Shown piece after piece: positions 28,055 to 35,307 of a stretch of DNA of 64,000 nucleotides. Position numbers and translations under genes: made by a program. The notes under the pieces were generated by a model. That model did not search any database. It was not told the DNA's origin and worked only from the letters and a program-made list of their open reading frames with translations. This DNA comes from Deinococcus peraridilitoris DSM 19664. GTDB taxonomy: Bacteria; Deinococcota; Deinococci; Deinococcales; Deinococcaceae. Positions within the stretch are counted from its first letter, which is position 1; every line of letters starts with the position of its first letter. The stretch lies in assembly GCF_000317835.1 (NCBI RefSeq), contig NC_019790.1, positions 11,246-75,245 on the forward strand, written 5' to 3'.

Positions 28055-29191
28055 TCACCAGGTACAGCTGGAGCTGGACTCGCCGGTAATGAGTAGGTAG
28101 TGCGTGCCGCGCCCACTGGTTCCTGGTGCGGGCATGAGGATGCCTTTGTGAACGAGGTCGGCGAGATCGCGTTTCGCGCTCGCTGCGGACGTGCCGGTCA
28201 CAGCAGCGTACTTCTGCGTTTGCAGCTTACTTTTGAAGTCACCGTCGAGGAGCTTGTTCAGCATCTTGATCTGGCGAGTGTTGAGCGCGACGTCGTGGTG
28301 TGCGTCCCAAAACGCCTGCCGGTTGCGGACACCGCGCACCACGCTCTGCGCAGCATCAAGGGCGGCCTGAAGGTGCTCGATGAACCAGGTGATCCAGGCG
28401 GTGATGTCCAGTCCGCCTTTCTGGGTTTTCTCCAGGATCTCGTAATAGCGTTTGCGGTCACGGCGGAGCTGGGCGGACATCGAGTAGAAGCGTTGCGCGG
28501 TACCGTCGGCGCGCGCGAGTGCGAGGTCGGTGAGGGCCCGCGCAATGCGGCCGTTGCCGTCATCGAACGGGTGGATCGTCACGAACCACAGGTGCGCGAC
28601 GGCCGCTTGGACCACCGGGTCCAGGCTGGCTTCCTCGAACCACGAGAGGAAGTGCTGCATGGCGTCCGGAACGAGGGTGGCGTCGGGCGCCTGATAATGC
28701 ACCTTCTGTTTTGGTTCGCGGCCGCTGAGGACCAGCATCGGTCCGGCCCGGTCGTCACGCCAGCTGGCGACAATGATTTTGCGCAGGTGACTGCGCCCGG
28801 TCGGGAACAGCGCGGCGTGCCAGCTGAAGAGACGCTCGGCATCCAGGGGGTCGTCATAGCGTTGCGTAGCGTCCAGCATCATCTGCACGACGCCTTCCAC
28901 GTCACGGTCCGCGTGAGGGAGGCCGGCGATGTCCATGCCGAGGTGTTGCGCAATGGAGGAACGCACCTGTTGCTCGTCGAGGTGCTCGCCTTCGATTTCG
29001 CTGCTTTTGGTGACATCCTGCACCAGGACCGACAGTACGGTGTCCTGGCGGACGTCGAAGCCGAGTGAAGCCATGGCCGTGATGAGCGCGCCACGCCGGA
29101 AGTGCACGCGCGCGAGCGGCAGTGCGAAGGCGTTCGTGTCCCAGGTGAAGTCAGGCCAGCCTGGTAATTCGTGGATGTACGGCGCGGCCAT
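28055..29191 (-). CDS. Class II Fic protein with C-terminal winged helix
   Basis: I take the ATG at 29191 (378 residues), because TATAAT lies 6 nt before it as in leaderless Deinococcus transcripts; the frame to 29254 runs through the operator. The Fic core motif IHPFDDGNGRIAR (His207) is complete, so AMP or other nucleotide transfer to a target hydroxyl is expected. SSEIEG at 63-68 fits the inhibitory motif (S/T)xxxE(G/N), placed N-terminally as in class II Fic proteins. The last about 80 residues (LNTRQIKMLNKLL to AKRDLADLVHKGIL) form a winged helix. Together with the palindrome in its own promoter this suggests autoregulation. The target protein is unknown. Confidence 0.9.
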   Translation of the reverse strand: MAAPYIHELPGWPDFTWDTNAFALPLARVHFRRGALITAMASLGFDVRQDTVLSVLVQDVTKSSEIEGEHLDEQQVRSSIAQHLGMDIAGLPHADRDVEGVVQMMLDATQRYDDPLDAERLFSWHAALFPTGRSHLRKIIVASWRDDRAGPMLVLSGREPKQKVHYQAPDATLVPDAMQHFLSWFEEASLDPVVQAAVAHLWFVTIHPFDDGNGRIARALTDLALARADGTAQRFYSMSAQLRRDRKRYYEILEKTQKGGLDITAWITWFIEHLQAALDAAQSVVRGVRNRQAFWDAHHDVALNTRQIKMLNKLLDGDFKSKLQTQKYAAVTGTSAASAKRDLADLVHKGILMPAPGTSGRGTHYLLITGESSSSCTW

Positions 29192-29197
29192 GACCTG

Positions 29198-29237
29198 ATT
29201 ATACCCTCCAATCGGGTCATAACTGACCCGATTGGAG
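29198..29237 (-). promoter_or_regulatory. Leaderless promoter and 32 bp operator of the fic gene
   Basis: On the minus strand TATAAT (29203-29198) is followed by 6 nt and the ATG. Upstream, CTCCAATCGGGTCA (29206-29219) and its exact complement (29224-29237) form an inverted repeat with 14 bp arms and a 4 nt centre. It covers the -35 to -10 spacer, so a bound dimer would block RNA polymerase. The gap 29238-29483 holds no further gene I can support. Confidence 0.75.
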
Positions 29238-29483
29238 AGGAGGACTCCGTTCACTCCACGTGGACGTATTAGATAATGACCCTATGGACATCAGAGCGGT
29301 CTGCTGAGGCTGGAAACGTCATGCCGAGCGGTCGCGGACGGTGGCAATTCGAACGCACCAGGGGCTCGACAGCCACGGTCTCGCACTCCAACATGTTCAA
29401 GGCCGCAACCGATAGACCCATCAATTGCGCTTCGAGTTCTGCGCCGCCTCGACGAACGAGGAGTTCGAGCAGCTCCTGCGGCG

Positions 29484-30188
29484 TCACCTTATGTCCAGTG
29501 TTGATGGAGCGCTGCGCAGCAGGACATTGCGGACCTGCACGGCAGACCAAAGTTTGCCCTGCCGGGTACGGTGCCCCTCGTCGTTGAGGATCCTGGCGAT
29601 GCCGCGCAGCGTCTCCCCTCCCCGGCGCATCAGCGCGATGTACCCGGCGACACGGGCGTAGGCGGCGATCGCGTCCTGACGTCGCACCTGTGCCCCAGCA
29701 CGGCGCGCTTCGAGCGTCAGGTTCTGGGGAGTGCCGAGTCTGGTTCCGCGGGCTTTCGCGGCATTCAAGGCGTCTTTGGTGCGGCGGGAAATCATCTTGG
29801 CTTCCTGCTCGGCGACCGCGGCGAGGATGTGGATGGTCAGGTCATCAACGTCTGGCATGTCGACAGCGACGAACGGGACGCGCGACTCCATCAGCCCGGA
29901 AACAAAATGCACGTTACGCGCGAGCCGATCCAACTTTGCGATGAGGAGGACGGCGCCTTCCTGGCGGGTGCGTTCGAGCGCCTTCTGAAGTTGCGGGCGG
30001 GTGCGTTTGTTGGTGCCGGTTTCGATTTCGCGGTACTCGTCGAGGACGGTGAGGCCGTAAGACCTGACGAAGGACTGGACGGCAGCGTGCTGGGCTTCGA
30101 GGCCGAGGCCGCTTCGCCCTTGTTTCTGGTCGGACACGCGGATGTAGGTGATGACGGGGGTGCCGGGGGTGAGGCGGCGGGTGGGCAT
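29484..30188 (-). CDS. Serine recombinase (resolvase family)
   Basis: A 234-residue protein from the ATG at 30188. The catalytic domain opens with VITYIRVSDQKQGRSGLGLE (nucleophile Ser in VSD) and continues with LLIAKLDRLARNVHF and ILAAVAEQEAKMISRRTKDAL. The C-terminal part is a short recombinase domain (GGETLRGIARILNDEGHRT and a final helix). An in-frame ATG at 30254 would add 22 residues but would include the inverted repeat at 30196-30235 as coding sequence, so I prefer 30188. Confidence 0.82.
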   Translation of the reverse strand: MPTRRLTPGTPVITYIRVSDQKQGRSGLGLEAQHAAVQSFVRSYGLTVLDEYREIETGTNKRTRPQLQKALERTRQEGAVLLIAKLDRLARNVHFVSGLMESRVPFVAVDMPDVDDLTIHILAAVAEQEAKMISRRTKDALNAAKARGTRLGTPQNLTLEARRAGAQVRRQDAIAAYARVAGYIALMRRGGETLRGIARILNDEGHRTRQGKLWSAVQVRNVLLRSAPSTLDIR

Positions 30189-30195
30189 GCTGGGA

Positions 30196-30235
30196 TTGTA
30201 AAGGTTCTTGATCGTCCGTTCGTGGATCTTTACAA
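30196..30235. promoter_or_regulatory. Inverted repeat upstream of the serine recombinase
   Basis: TTGTAAAG (30196-30203) and CTTTACAA (30228-30235) form 8 bp arms 24 nt apart, immediately upstream of the chosen start. This may be a regulator binding site. Confidence 0.4.
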
Positions 30236-30389
30236 CAGGAGTAAAGGAACTCATTTCCTCTCATGAACCGGAAGAGGCAACATCCAACTCGACGGCCGAG
30301 GTCACGAGACGCTTATTCCACTCGTCCCTCTCGCTCGCCTGGAGCGGCGCCATGCTCCAGTGGACGCACGCTGCCGACTCATCAGGTTT

Positions 30390-30402
30390 TTTGTAATACA
30401 AA
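30390..30402. promoter_or_regulatory. Palindrome upstream of the VapBC-type operon
   Basis: TTTGTAATACAAA is a perfect 13 bp palindrome about 90 bp before the antitoxin start. AbrB-type antitoxins usually bind such AT-rich palindromes in their own promoter, so I propose it as operator. Confidence 0.45.
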
Positions 30403-30491
30403 TTACCACAAGGATAGGAAAACTGAGGGGAACTGGAGATGGTAGGGTGGGAATAGAAAAGCTAAGTGGCACATGTCAAAGGAGGGCTACG

Positions 30492-30752
30492 ATGGAATCA
30501 CGAGTGTACACCGCATCAATTACTGCGAAGGGACGAGTTGTAGTTCCCCAACCGCTCCGAGAATCCCTCAAAGTCAAGGAAGGTGACACTATCCTCTTCA
30601 TTGAAGACGAGGCCGGCATCCGCGTCACCACCCGAGCCGCGCTGGTTCAGGAACTCGCCGGGAGCCTGGCTGAAGACGACGGGCGCGACTTCACCAGTGA
30701 ACTCCTGCAGGAACGCCGGGAGGAAGCCGAGCGCGCAAAGGGACACGAGTGA
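30492..30752 (+). CDS. AbrB/MazE-type antitoxin (VapB-like)
   Basis: An 86-residue protein, ribosome site AAAGGAGG 6 nt before the ATG. The N-terminal swapped-hairpin domain reads ITAKGRVVVPQPLRESLKVKEGD, standard for AbrB-type antitoxins; the C-terminal half is an acidic helix that would wrap the toxin. It overlaps the PIN-toxin gene by 4 bp (GTGA). The family represses its own operon, and the palindrome at 30390-30402 is a candidate site. Confidence 0.9.
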   Translation: MESRVYTASITAKGRVVVPQPLRESLKVKEGDTILFIEDEAGIRVTTRAALVQELAGSLAEDDGRDFTSELLQERREEAERAKGHE

Positions 30753-31156
30753 GTACCCGTCCCCTGCTGCTGGACGCCAGCGCCCTGATGGCCTTCTTCC
30801 GCAAGGAGCCCGGCTGGGAAGTGGTAGCCCAGGCCCTCACCGACCGGCACTGCCTGATCAGCAGCGTGAAGGTCGTCGAGGCTGAAGGCAAGCTCGTCAG
30901 CGATGGCACTTTCACCGTGGATCGGGTGCGCCGCCGCCTCGGCGTCCTCATGCAGGTGCTCGAAGTCGTGCCCTTTCCCAGCGCCGCTCAGCATGCTGCC
31001 AGCTTCTACTATGCCCGGCGCCGCCCCTACAACCTCAGCCTCGGAGACGCCCTGTGCCTCGCCACTGCTGAGCATCACGGCGCTGATGCCCTCACGGCTG
31101 AGAGCGCTTGGGCCAGCCTGCCCGATCTGCCCATCCAGATACAAGTCATCCGGTGA
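30749..31156 (+). CDS. PIN-domain toxin (VapC-like ribonuclease)
   Basis: A 135-residue PIN protein starting at the GTG inside the antitoxin stop. Acidic active-site residues are Asp9 (LLLDASALMAFF), Glu44 (KVVEAEGK) and the aspartate of LSLGDALCLATA near residue 99. The family cleaves RNA, often tRNA or rRNA, under stress when the antitoxin is degraded. Gene order and overlap are classical. All key residues seem present, so an active pair is likely and may stabilise the plasmid. Confidence 0.9.
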   Translation: MSTRPLLLDASALMAFFRKEPGWEVVAQALTDRHCLISSVKVVEAEGKLVSDGTFTVDRVRRRLGVLMQVLEVVPFPSAAQHAASFYYARRRPYNLSLGDALCLATAEHHGADALTAESAWASLPDLPIQIQVIR

Positions 31157-31300
31157 GCGGTTGGAAATAATGAACTTCCAGCCGAGGTCTTAGCTTCGTC
31201 TTCCGTTTTGATGCTTTGCAGTTTTGTGTTCTCAGGGCGGCCGGGAGACAAGTGAGGGGCTGAAGCGTACTGCAGCCCTCACTGTCAGTTTAATGGCATA

Positions 31301-31348
31301 CCGGTTTACTTGCTTCGCGGCAAGCTGGTTTGCTGGTAAACTGGGATT
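31301..31348 (+). promoter_or_regulatory. parA promoter with GGTTTAC-type repeats
   Basis: TAAACT at 31337-31342 lies 6 nt before the parA ATG, which fits a leaderless start. Overlapping and upstream are CCGGTTTAC (31301), CTGGTTTGC (31325) and the inverted GGTAAAC (31335). The same word occurs in front of four of the shared promoter modules further right (32826, 35192, 40810, 42004). A partition or control protein may bind it. Confidence 0.55.
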
Positions 31349-31981
31349 ATGAAAGTGATCAGTGTCGCCTCGAAAAAAGGAGGCGTCGGGAAAAGCACCA
31401 CAGCCGTCACCCTCAGCGCACACCTGGCAGGACGCGGTAAAACGCTGCTGGTAGACGCCGACGAAGAACTCCGCTCCGCCTGGCACTGGACAACCAAAAA
31501 GGCAGGCTACGACGGCTGGGGCTTTGACGTGCAGCTCTACAGCGCCTTCATCGACCAGGACAACCCCGGCGAAGGCTACGACTACGTGGTCCTCGATACC
31601 AAAGGCGGTGAAGGCCGCGACGAGCTGGCTGCGCTGTCCCGCAACTCCTCACTGCTGATCATCCCCACCAAACCCGACGGCGTCAGCTCAGACGGCCTGG
31701 TCGCCACGCTGGAACCCTTGCTGGAGAAGGGCATCGCCAACTACCGCGTGCTGCTCGCAGACGTTCCACCAGCACCCAACAGTGACGGCATGGATATGCG
31801 CATGGAGCTGGACAATGCTGGAATCCCCCTGTTTCACCACTCCATCCGTCACGCCGTCGCTGTCAGTAAGGCCGCGCGGGAAGGGATCTGTGTTCGGGAC
31901 GTGAAAGGCGACCGTTACGCCAAGCTGGTCTGGATGGACTACGAACTGATTTCACGCGAGGTGATCAGCCATGTCAAGTAA
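31349..31981 (+). CDS. parA: ParA-family partition ATPase
   Basis: A 210-residue single-domain ParA. The deviant Walker A box SKKGGVGKSTT (Lys15 as in KGGxxK-ST) is followed by LLVDADEELRSAWHW and VVLDTKGGEGRDEL (Walker B region). No N-terminal DNA-binding domain is present, as in type Ib plasmid partition ATPases. The next gene overlaps by 11 bp and encodes a small basic protein that would be the centromere-binding partner. ATP-dependent nucleoid binding would distribute the plasmid. Confidence 0.9.
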   Translation: MKVISVASKKGGVGKSTTAVTLSAHLAGRGKTLLVDADEELRSAWHWTTKKAGYDGWGFDVQLYSAFIDQDNPGEGYDYVVLDTKGGEGRDELAALSRNSSLLIIPTKPDGVSSDGLVATLEPLLEKGIANYRVLLADVPPAPNSDGMDMRMELDNAGIPLFHHSIRHAVAVSKAAREGICVRDVKGDRYAKLVWMDYELISREVISHVK

Positions 31982-32240
31982 GGGCAGGGGCGAAAGCTCG
32001 AAATTTGGTTTAATGGACCGGCTGAGAAGGCCAGAAGCTGAGCCCGCTGAGCAGTCCAGCGTACCAGTGGAGTCTGGAGAAGTGAAGTTCACTTCTTACC
32101 TTGATGCGGACATCGCCAGCCGTCTGCAGATGCACGTGGCCAAGAAGAAATCCCAGAAGAAAAAAGGACAGGGACGAGTGAGCATCAAGAGTGAGCTGCA
32201 ACAGGCCCTCAGAGAGTACCTGGACCGCCAAGGCAGCTAA
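31971..32240 (+). CDS. Small ParB-like centromere-binding protein
   Basis: An 89-residue protein overlapping parA by 11 bp. After a flexible N terminus, VKFTSYLDADIASRLQMHV and the C-terminal helix SIKSELQQALREYLDR have the layout of ribbon-helix-helix proteins, with a lysine-rich loop (KKKSQKKKGQG) between them. In type Ib systems such proteins bind the centromere and the parA promoter; the GGTTTAC repeats at 31301-31344 are candidate sites. Assignment rests on size, position and fold pattern, not on a specific motif. Confidence 0.65.
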   Translation: MSSKGRGESSKFGLMDRLRRPEAEPAEQSSVPVESGEVKFTSYLDADIASRLQMHVAKKKSQKKKGQGRVSIKSELQQALREYLDRQGS

Positions 32241-32529
32241 GGTCAGGAGCGCTCTGCAGTTTCTGATGCGGGTAGGGCGTCAGTTCAAATCCGTTCGCAG
32301 AAAAGTGCAGAACGTTGAGGTGACGGGCTGCTTTCTGCTGCTCTCTGGTTGAGGGTGGGGCGCACCCCGCGCGTGCACGGGGATGCAGCTTCTGGGCGCT
32401 TGCGCCCCCCGCTGGGTGGCCTCCGCGGCCCCCCTCGTCGTGCATGCACGCCTTCCCCCGCGTGCTATGGATGTCCTTCCAGTGATCTCGAAGGCTGGCG
32501 GGTCCTGCCGGCCCACTGGGGCCGGAAGA
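32241..32529. other. Non-coding stretch after the partition genes
   Basis: About 290 bases of GC-rich sequence without a supportable gene. It leads into the first copy of the long non-coding repeat. A centromere could lie here, but I see no clear iterated motif. Confidence 0.4.
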
Positions 32530-32838
32530 AGGGATGGTGCTCGCGTTGCTCGCGCTGTGTTTTTGTTTCCCTCTACCGCCGCGTAGCCAGCGTATCGCCG
32601 TGCTCGCTGCGCAGAAGGGGCGCTCGCGTTGCTCGCGTCCCTGCGGGCAGACCCCTTCCACTTCGCTGTGCGCGTCGCGTCGCTCTGCTCAGCGGCGGTC
32701 GCCGGGAAAATGTAGGGGGGAGGATGAAAAGAGGGGAAGGCGGTGCGTGTGTTGAGCCCCACCGGGAGGGACGTTTTCGGCTGTGGGACGCGCCGGGGGC
32801 GCCGCTCCGCGTGGCTTTACATAAGCCGGTTTACCGTT
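32530..32838 (+). repeat. Long non-coding repeat, copy 1
   Basis: Roughly 300 bases that reappear at 41748-42016 with clear similarity by eye: shared blocks include GCTGTGTTTTTGTTTCCCTC against GCTGTATTTTTGTTTTCCTC, CTGCTCAGCGGCGG against TTGCTCAGCGGCGG, and GTGTTGAGCCCCACCGGGAG, identical in both. Both copies end at the GGTTTACCG element and are followed by a shared promoter module. Neither copy has a conserved reading frame that I can see. Confidence 0.75.
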
Positions 32839-32925
32839 TTACGGGTTTGCTGGGTTTTCTTGACTTCTTAGTATATTAAAGATATAGTAAGTGATGTAGG
32901 GGGACCATCCACACCCACCCCATAC
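32826..32925 (+). promoter_or_regulatory. Shared promoter module A (orphan)
   Basis: GGTTTACCG-type repeats (32828-32855), -35 TTGACT (32860-32865), 17 bp, -10 TATAGT (32883-32888). The operator CTTAGTATAT, 5 nt, ATATAGTAAG occupies 32867-32891. The leader hairpin pairs GTAGGGG (32896-32902) with CCCC-A-TAC (32918-32925, one bulged A) around the loop ACCATCCACACC. Unlike the other modules the Shine-Dalgarno and start codon are missing downstream, so the original gene has been lost. Confidence 0.75.
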
Positions 32926-33115
32926 GCATCAAGCTAAGGGGCTCGGGAAACGCCCAGTGTGTGTCCAGGCCGCTTTTAAAAGATAGGAATCTCAGCAACG
33001 AAGGCTAGCCGGCTGAGCTTGAACACCCGCTGGGAACGCAAGCTCAGCCATTATCTCGGCATGGTCCAGCCGGCCATCATGCTGATGCAGTCCGACGTCC
33101 TGTTGTAGGCGTAAG
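32926..33115 (+). other. Relic sequence downstream of promoter module A
   Basis: Near 33020-33108 one frame reads NTRWERKLSHYLGMVQPAIMLM before a stop, which looks like the end of a decayed gene, perhaps a transposase. This insertion or deletion event would explain why the promoter module has no gene of its own. Confidence 0.35.
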
Positions 33116-33871
33116 ATGGCTCGCAGTATGGGAGGTTTGAACAACGCGATTCGGGAGGTGTACGATGTATTTTCTCGTTACCACCTTCCCGAGGATATCG
33201 AAATGTCACCCTACCGTGATCCGGAGCGAGAAATTGGGCCGCTGAAGCTAAAGCCTTTACGACAGGTTGAAGCGGCAGATTTAGAGTCCTACGCTAACCA
33301 TGCATTAACAACAGTCGGTGACGTTGATTTATTCAGATATGCACTTCCGCGTCTTTTGGAACTTTGTACTCAAGGCGCTTTGACAACGGAAGTAGAAATC
33401 CTCTTGAGCAAGCTCCGGTATGGGGAGTGGGCCACGTGGCCGGAGCAGGAACAAGAATCCATACAAAGGTTGCTCGGCGCCTGGTGGAATGAACTGTTGT
33501 ACGAATCCGTAGATTTCGACAACGGTAAGGCTCACGAAACACTGTGCGGAATTGCTCAAGCAGTTGATGATTTGACCCCATATCTGGAGATTTGGGAGGG
33601 TCATGAGGGTCCGACAGCGACTGACCAAATCGCTCGGGTGTTCAACACTATGTATAACGGCAATAAAGGCAGATTTGTCGCGGGTGCTTTCTGGGCAGGA
33701 AGGGCAACCCAAGCCGAGCAGGTGTGGCAATGGATGACAAGGAGTGTTGTGCTGGACCGTCTTCAGCACGGGCTGCTCATCGCGATCGAGCGTGATCAGG
33801 AAGAACTATTGGAAGCTTATGAGTGGGCCGTCACGGGTTTGGGTTACCTGCTCGTGGACACTCGACCGTAG
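33116..33871 (+). CDS. Protein of unknown function
   Basis: A 251-residue, acidic, mostly helical soluble protein with no family I recognise. It is rich in Trp and Tyr in its second half (WWNELLYESVDF, AGAFWAGRATQAEQVWQWM). The base composition is visibly more AT-rich than the neighbours, which suggests separate transfer. It stands alone between a relic and the IS630 element, with only a weak ribosome site before the ATG at 33116; an ATG at 33128 is an alternative start. The transcription unit may use promoter module A. Confidence 0.6.
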   Translation: MARSMGGLNNAIREVYDVFSRYHLPEDIEMSPYRDPEREIGPLKLKPLRQVEAADLESYANHALTTVGDVDLFRYALPRLLELCTQGALTTEVEILLSKLRYGEWATWPEQEQESIQRLLGAWWNELLYESVDFDNGKAHETLCGIAQAVDDLTPYLEIWEGHEGPTATDQIARVFNTMYNGNKGRFVAGAFWAGRATQAEQVWQWMTRSVVLDRLQHGLLIAIERDQEELLEAYEWAVTGLGYLLVDTRP

Positions 33872-33980
33872 GAACAGCGTACGAATGCCTACTTCATCCT
33901 GATGTGGGCCAGTGTTCAACCTGGGCCCCATCCTTCCCATGACGCTCAAAGCACTCCAAGCCCTTGGTGCGGCAAGGTAG

Positions 33981-35171
33981 TGCATCGTTCCTCAATGGGA
34001 GTAGAGTTTGAATGATGGGAGGCCCCGATGCCCAAACTCCTCTCTGCTCGTCCTCCGCTCGATCCCACCGAGGAGGCTCGGGTCCGCCAGCTCGCTCGAG
34101 CTCGCCACGCCCCGCATGACCTCAAGCAGCGCGCCCAAACGATCGTCTTGAGCTGGGACGGGCATCGCACCATGTCCATCGCCGAGCACCTCGGCTGTCA
34201 CCCCCAAACCGTGCGCGAACGCTTCGCCCGCTTCAACGCGCATGGCCTCGAAGGCCTGAACACACTGCCCGGCGCGGGACGCAAGCCGCGCCTCACCCAA
34301 GAAGAGCGCGGTCGACTCATCACCCTTGTCGGCCGCACTCCCCCTGGCCGTGCCGTGCGTGACGCGAGCGGTGAACTCGTAGCCGTGGACGTCAAGAAGC
34401 CCGCCCTGTGGACGCTCGATGCCTTGGTCGAGGTGGCTCGTGAGCAGGGCATCATCGTGGGTCGGAGTCAGGTGCGCCGCATCCTGCAACACGAAGGCGT
34501 GCGGTGGAGGCAGCCCCGGTCATGGGCCACCAGCCCGGATGCGGACTTCATCCCAAAAGAGCGGCGGTCGTCGCGGCCTACACCGAATGCCCGGTGAACG
34601 CGACGACCGTCTGCGTCGATGAACTCGGCCCGGTGTCGCCAAGAACCTTTCCACCAGCAGGGGGCTGGACGAAGGACGGGCATCGGGTGAAAGCGCCCCT
34701 GGAGTACAGCCGAGGGCTGGATCGCACGTGGGTGTACGGGGCGCTGCGCGTGCGAGACGGACAGGTACTCACGCAGTGCGGGCCATCGAGGAACACGGTC
34801 GGATACGTCAAGCTCCTGGAGGCGGTGGAGCGCGACAACCCGGAAGGGGACATCTTGGTGGTGAGCGATAACCTCGCAAGCCACAAGAGCGCTCCAGTAC
34901 AGGCGTGGTTGGAGACGCACCCACGGGTGAGACACGTGTTCATTCCGAAGGGCGCGTGCTGGCTGAATCTGATCGAGCCGTGGTGGCGTTTGCTGCGCCG
35001 AGAAGCGTTTGCGGGCATGACGTTCGTGGACGCGGCGGAGGTTGAGCAGGCCGTGCAAGACGGGACGCGGCGGTTGAATGCGAGGGCGTGCCCATGGGTG
35101 TGGGGGCGACCCGCGAGGACGCCGCGCTTCCGGCGACATGCGGTTCTTTACCGCTATTGAGGAACGATGCA
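33981..35171 (+). mobile_element. IS630-family insertion sequence
   Basis: About 1.19 kb. TGCATCGTTCCTCAAT occurs at 33981-33996 and as exact complement at 35156-35171, giving 16 bp terminal inverted repeats. The transposase lies in two overlapping frames. It is inserted between the unknown gene and the promoter of the ParB-domain gene, leaving that promoter intact. Confidence 0.88.
34028..35160 (+). CDS. IS630-family transposase, expressed through -1 frameshift
   Basis: The first frame (34028-34597) gives two helix-turn-helix domains (MSIAEHLGCHPQTVRERF and IIVGRSQVRRILQHEG). The second (to 35160) gives the DDE domain: TVCVDELGP (Asp), LVVSDNLASH (Asp), WLNLIEPWWRLLRREAF (Glu). They join at C CCA AAA (34551-34557), a canonical XXXYYYZ slippery heptamer that converts IPKE into PKRAAVV by a -1 shift. 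Programmed frameshifting is therefore more likely than decay. Confidence 0.82.
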
Positions 35172-35191
35172 ACAGCGACTCGCAATCTAAA

Positions 35192-35304
35192 ACCCAGTTT
35201 ACTGTTTTGCTGGTTTACTGGGTTTTGTTGACTTTTTAATGTGTTTGAAGTATAGTAAGTGATATAGGAGACACCTCCACACCCGTCCCCTACACAAAGG
35301 AGCC
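35192..35304 (+). promoter_or_regulatory. Shared promoter module B, upstream of the ParB-domain gene
   Basis: AGTTTACTG and GGTTTACTGGG repeats (35196-35222), -35 TTGACT (35228-35233), 17 bp, -10 TATAGT (35251-35256). The operator variant TTTAATGTGT, 5 nt, GTATAGTAAG covers 35235-35259. The leader pairs TAGGAGAC (35265-35272) with GTCCCCTA (35285-35292, one mismatch) around ACCTCCACACCC. The ribosome site AAAGGAG and the ATG at 35308 follow directly. Confidence 0.8.
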
Positions 35305-35307
35305 AAG

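Noticed and set aside
28100..29068. 322-codon plus-strand frame opposite the fic gene
   Set aside because: The minus strand carries the complete Fic motifs; the plus frame has no ribosome site and no recognisable domain.
29269..29550. 93-codon frame on the minus strand beyond the serine recombinase
   Set aside because: It overlaps the recombinase end; only the middle (TPQELLELLVRRGGAELEAQL) looks coding, and there is no start with ribosome site.
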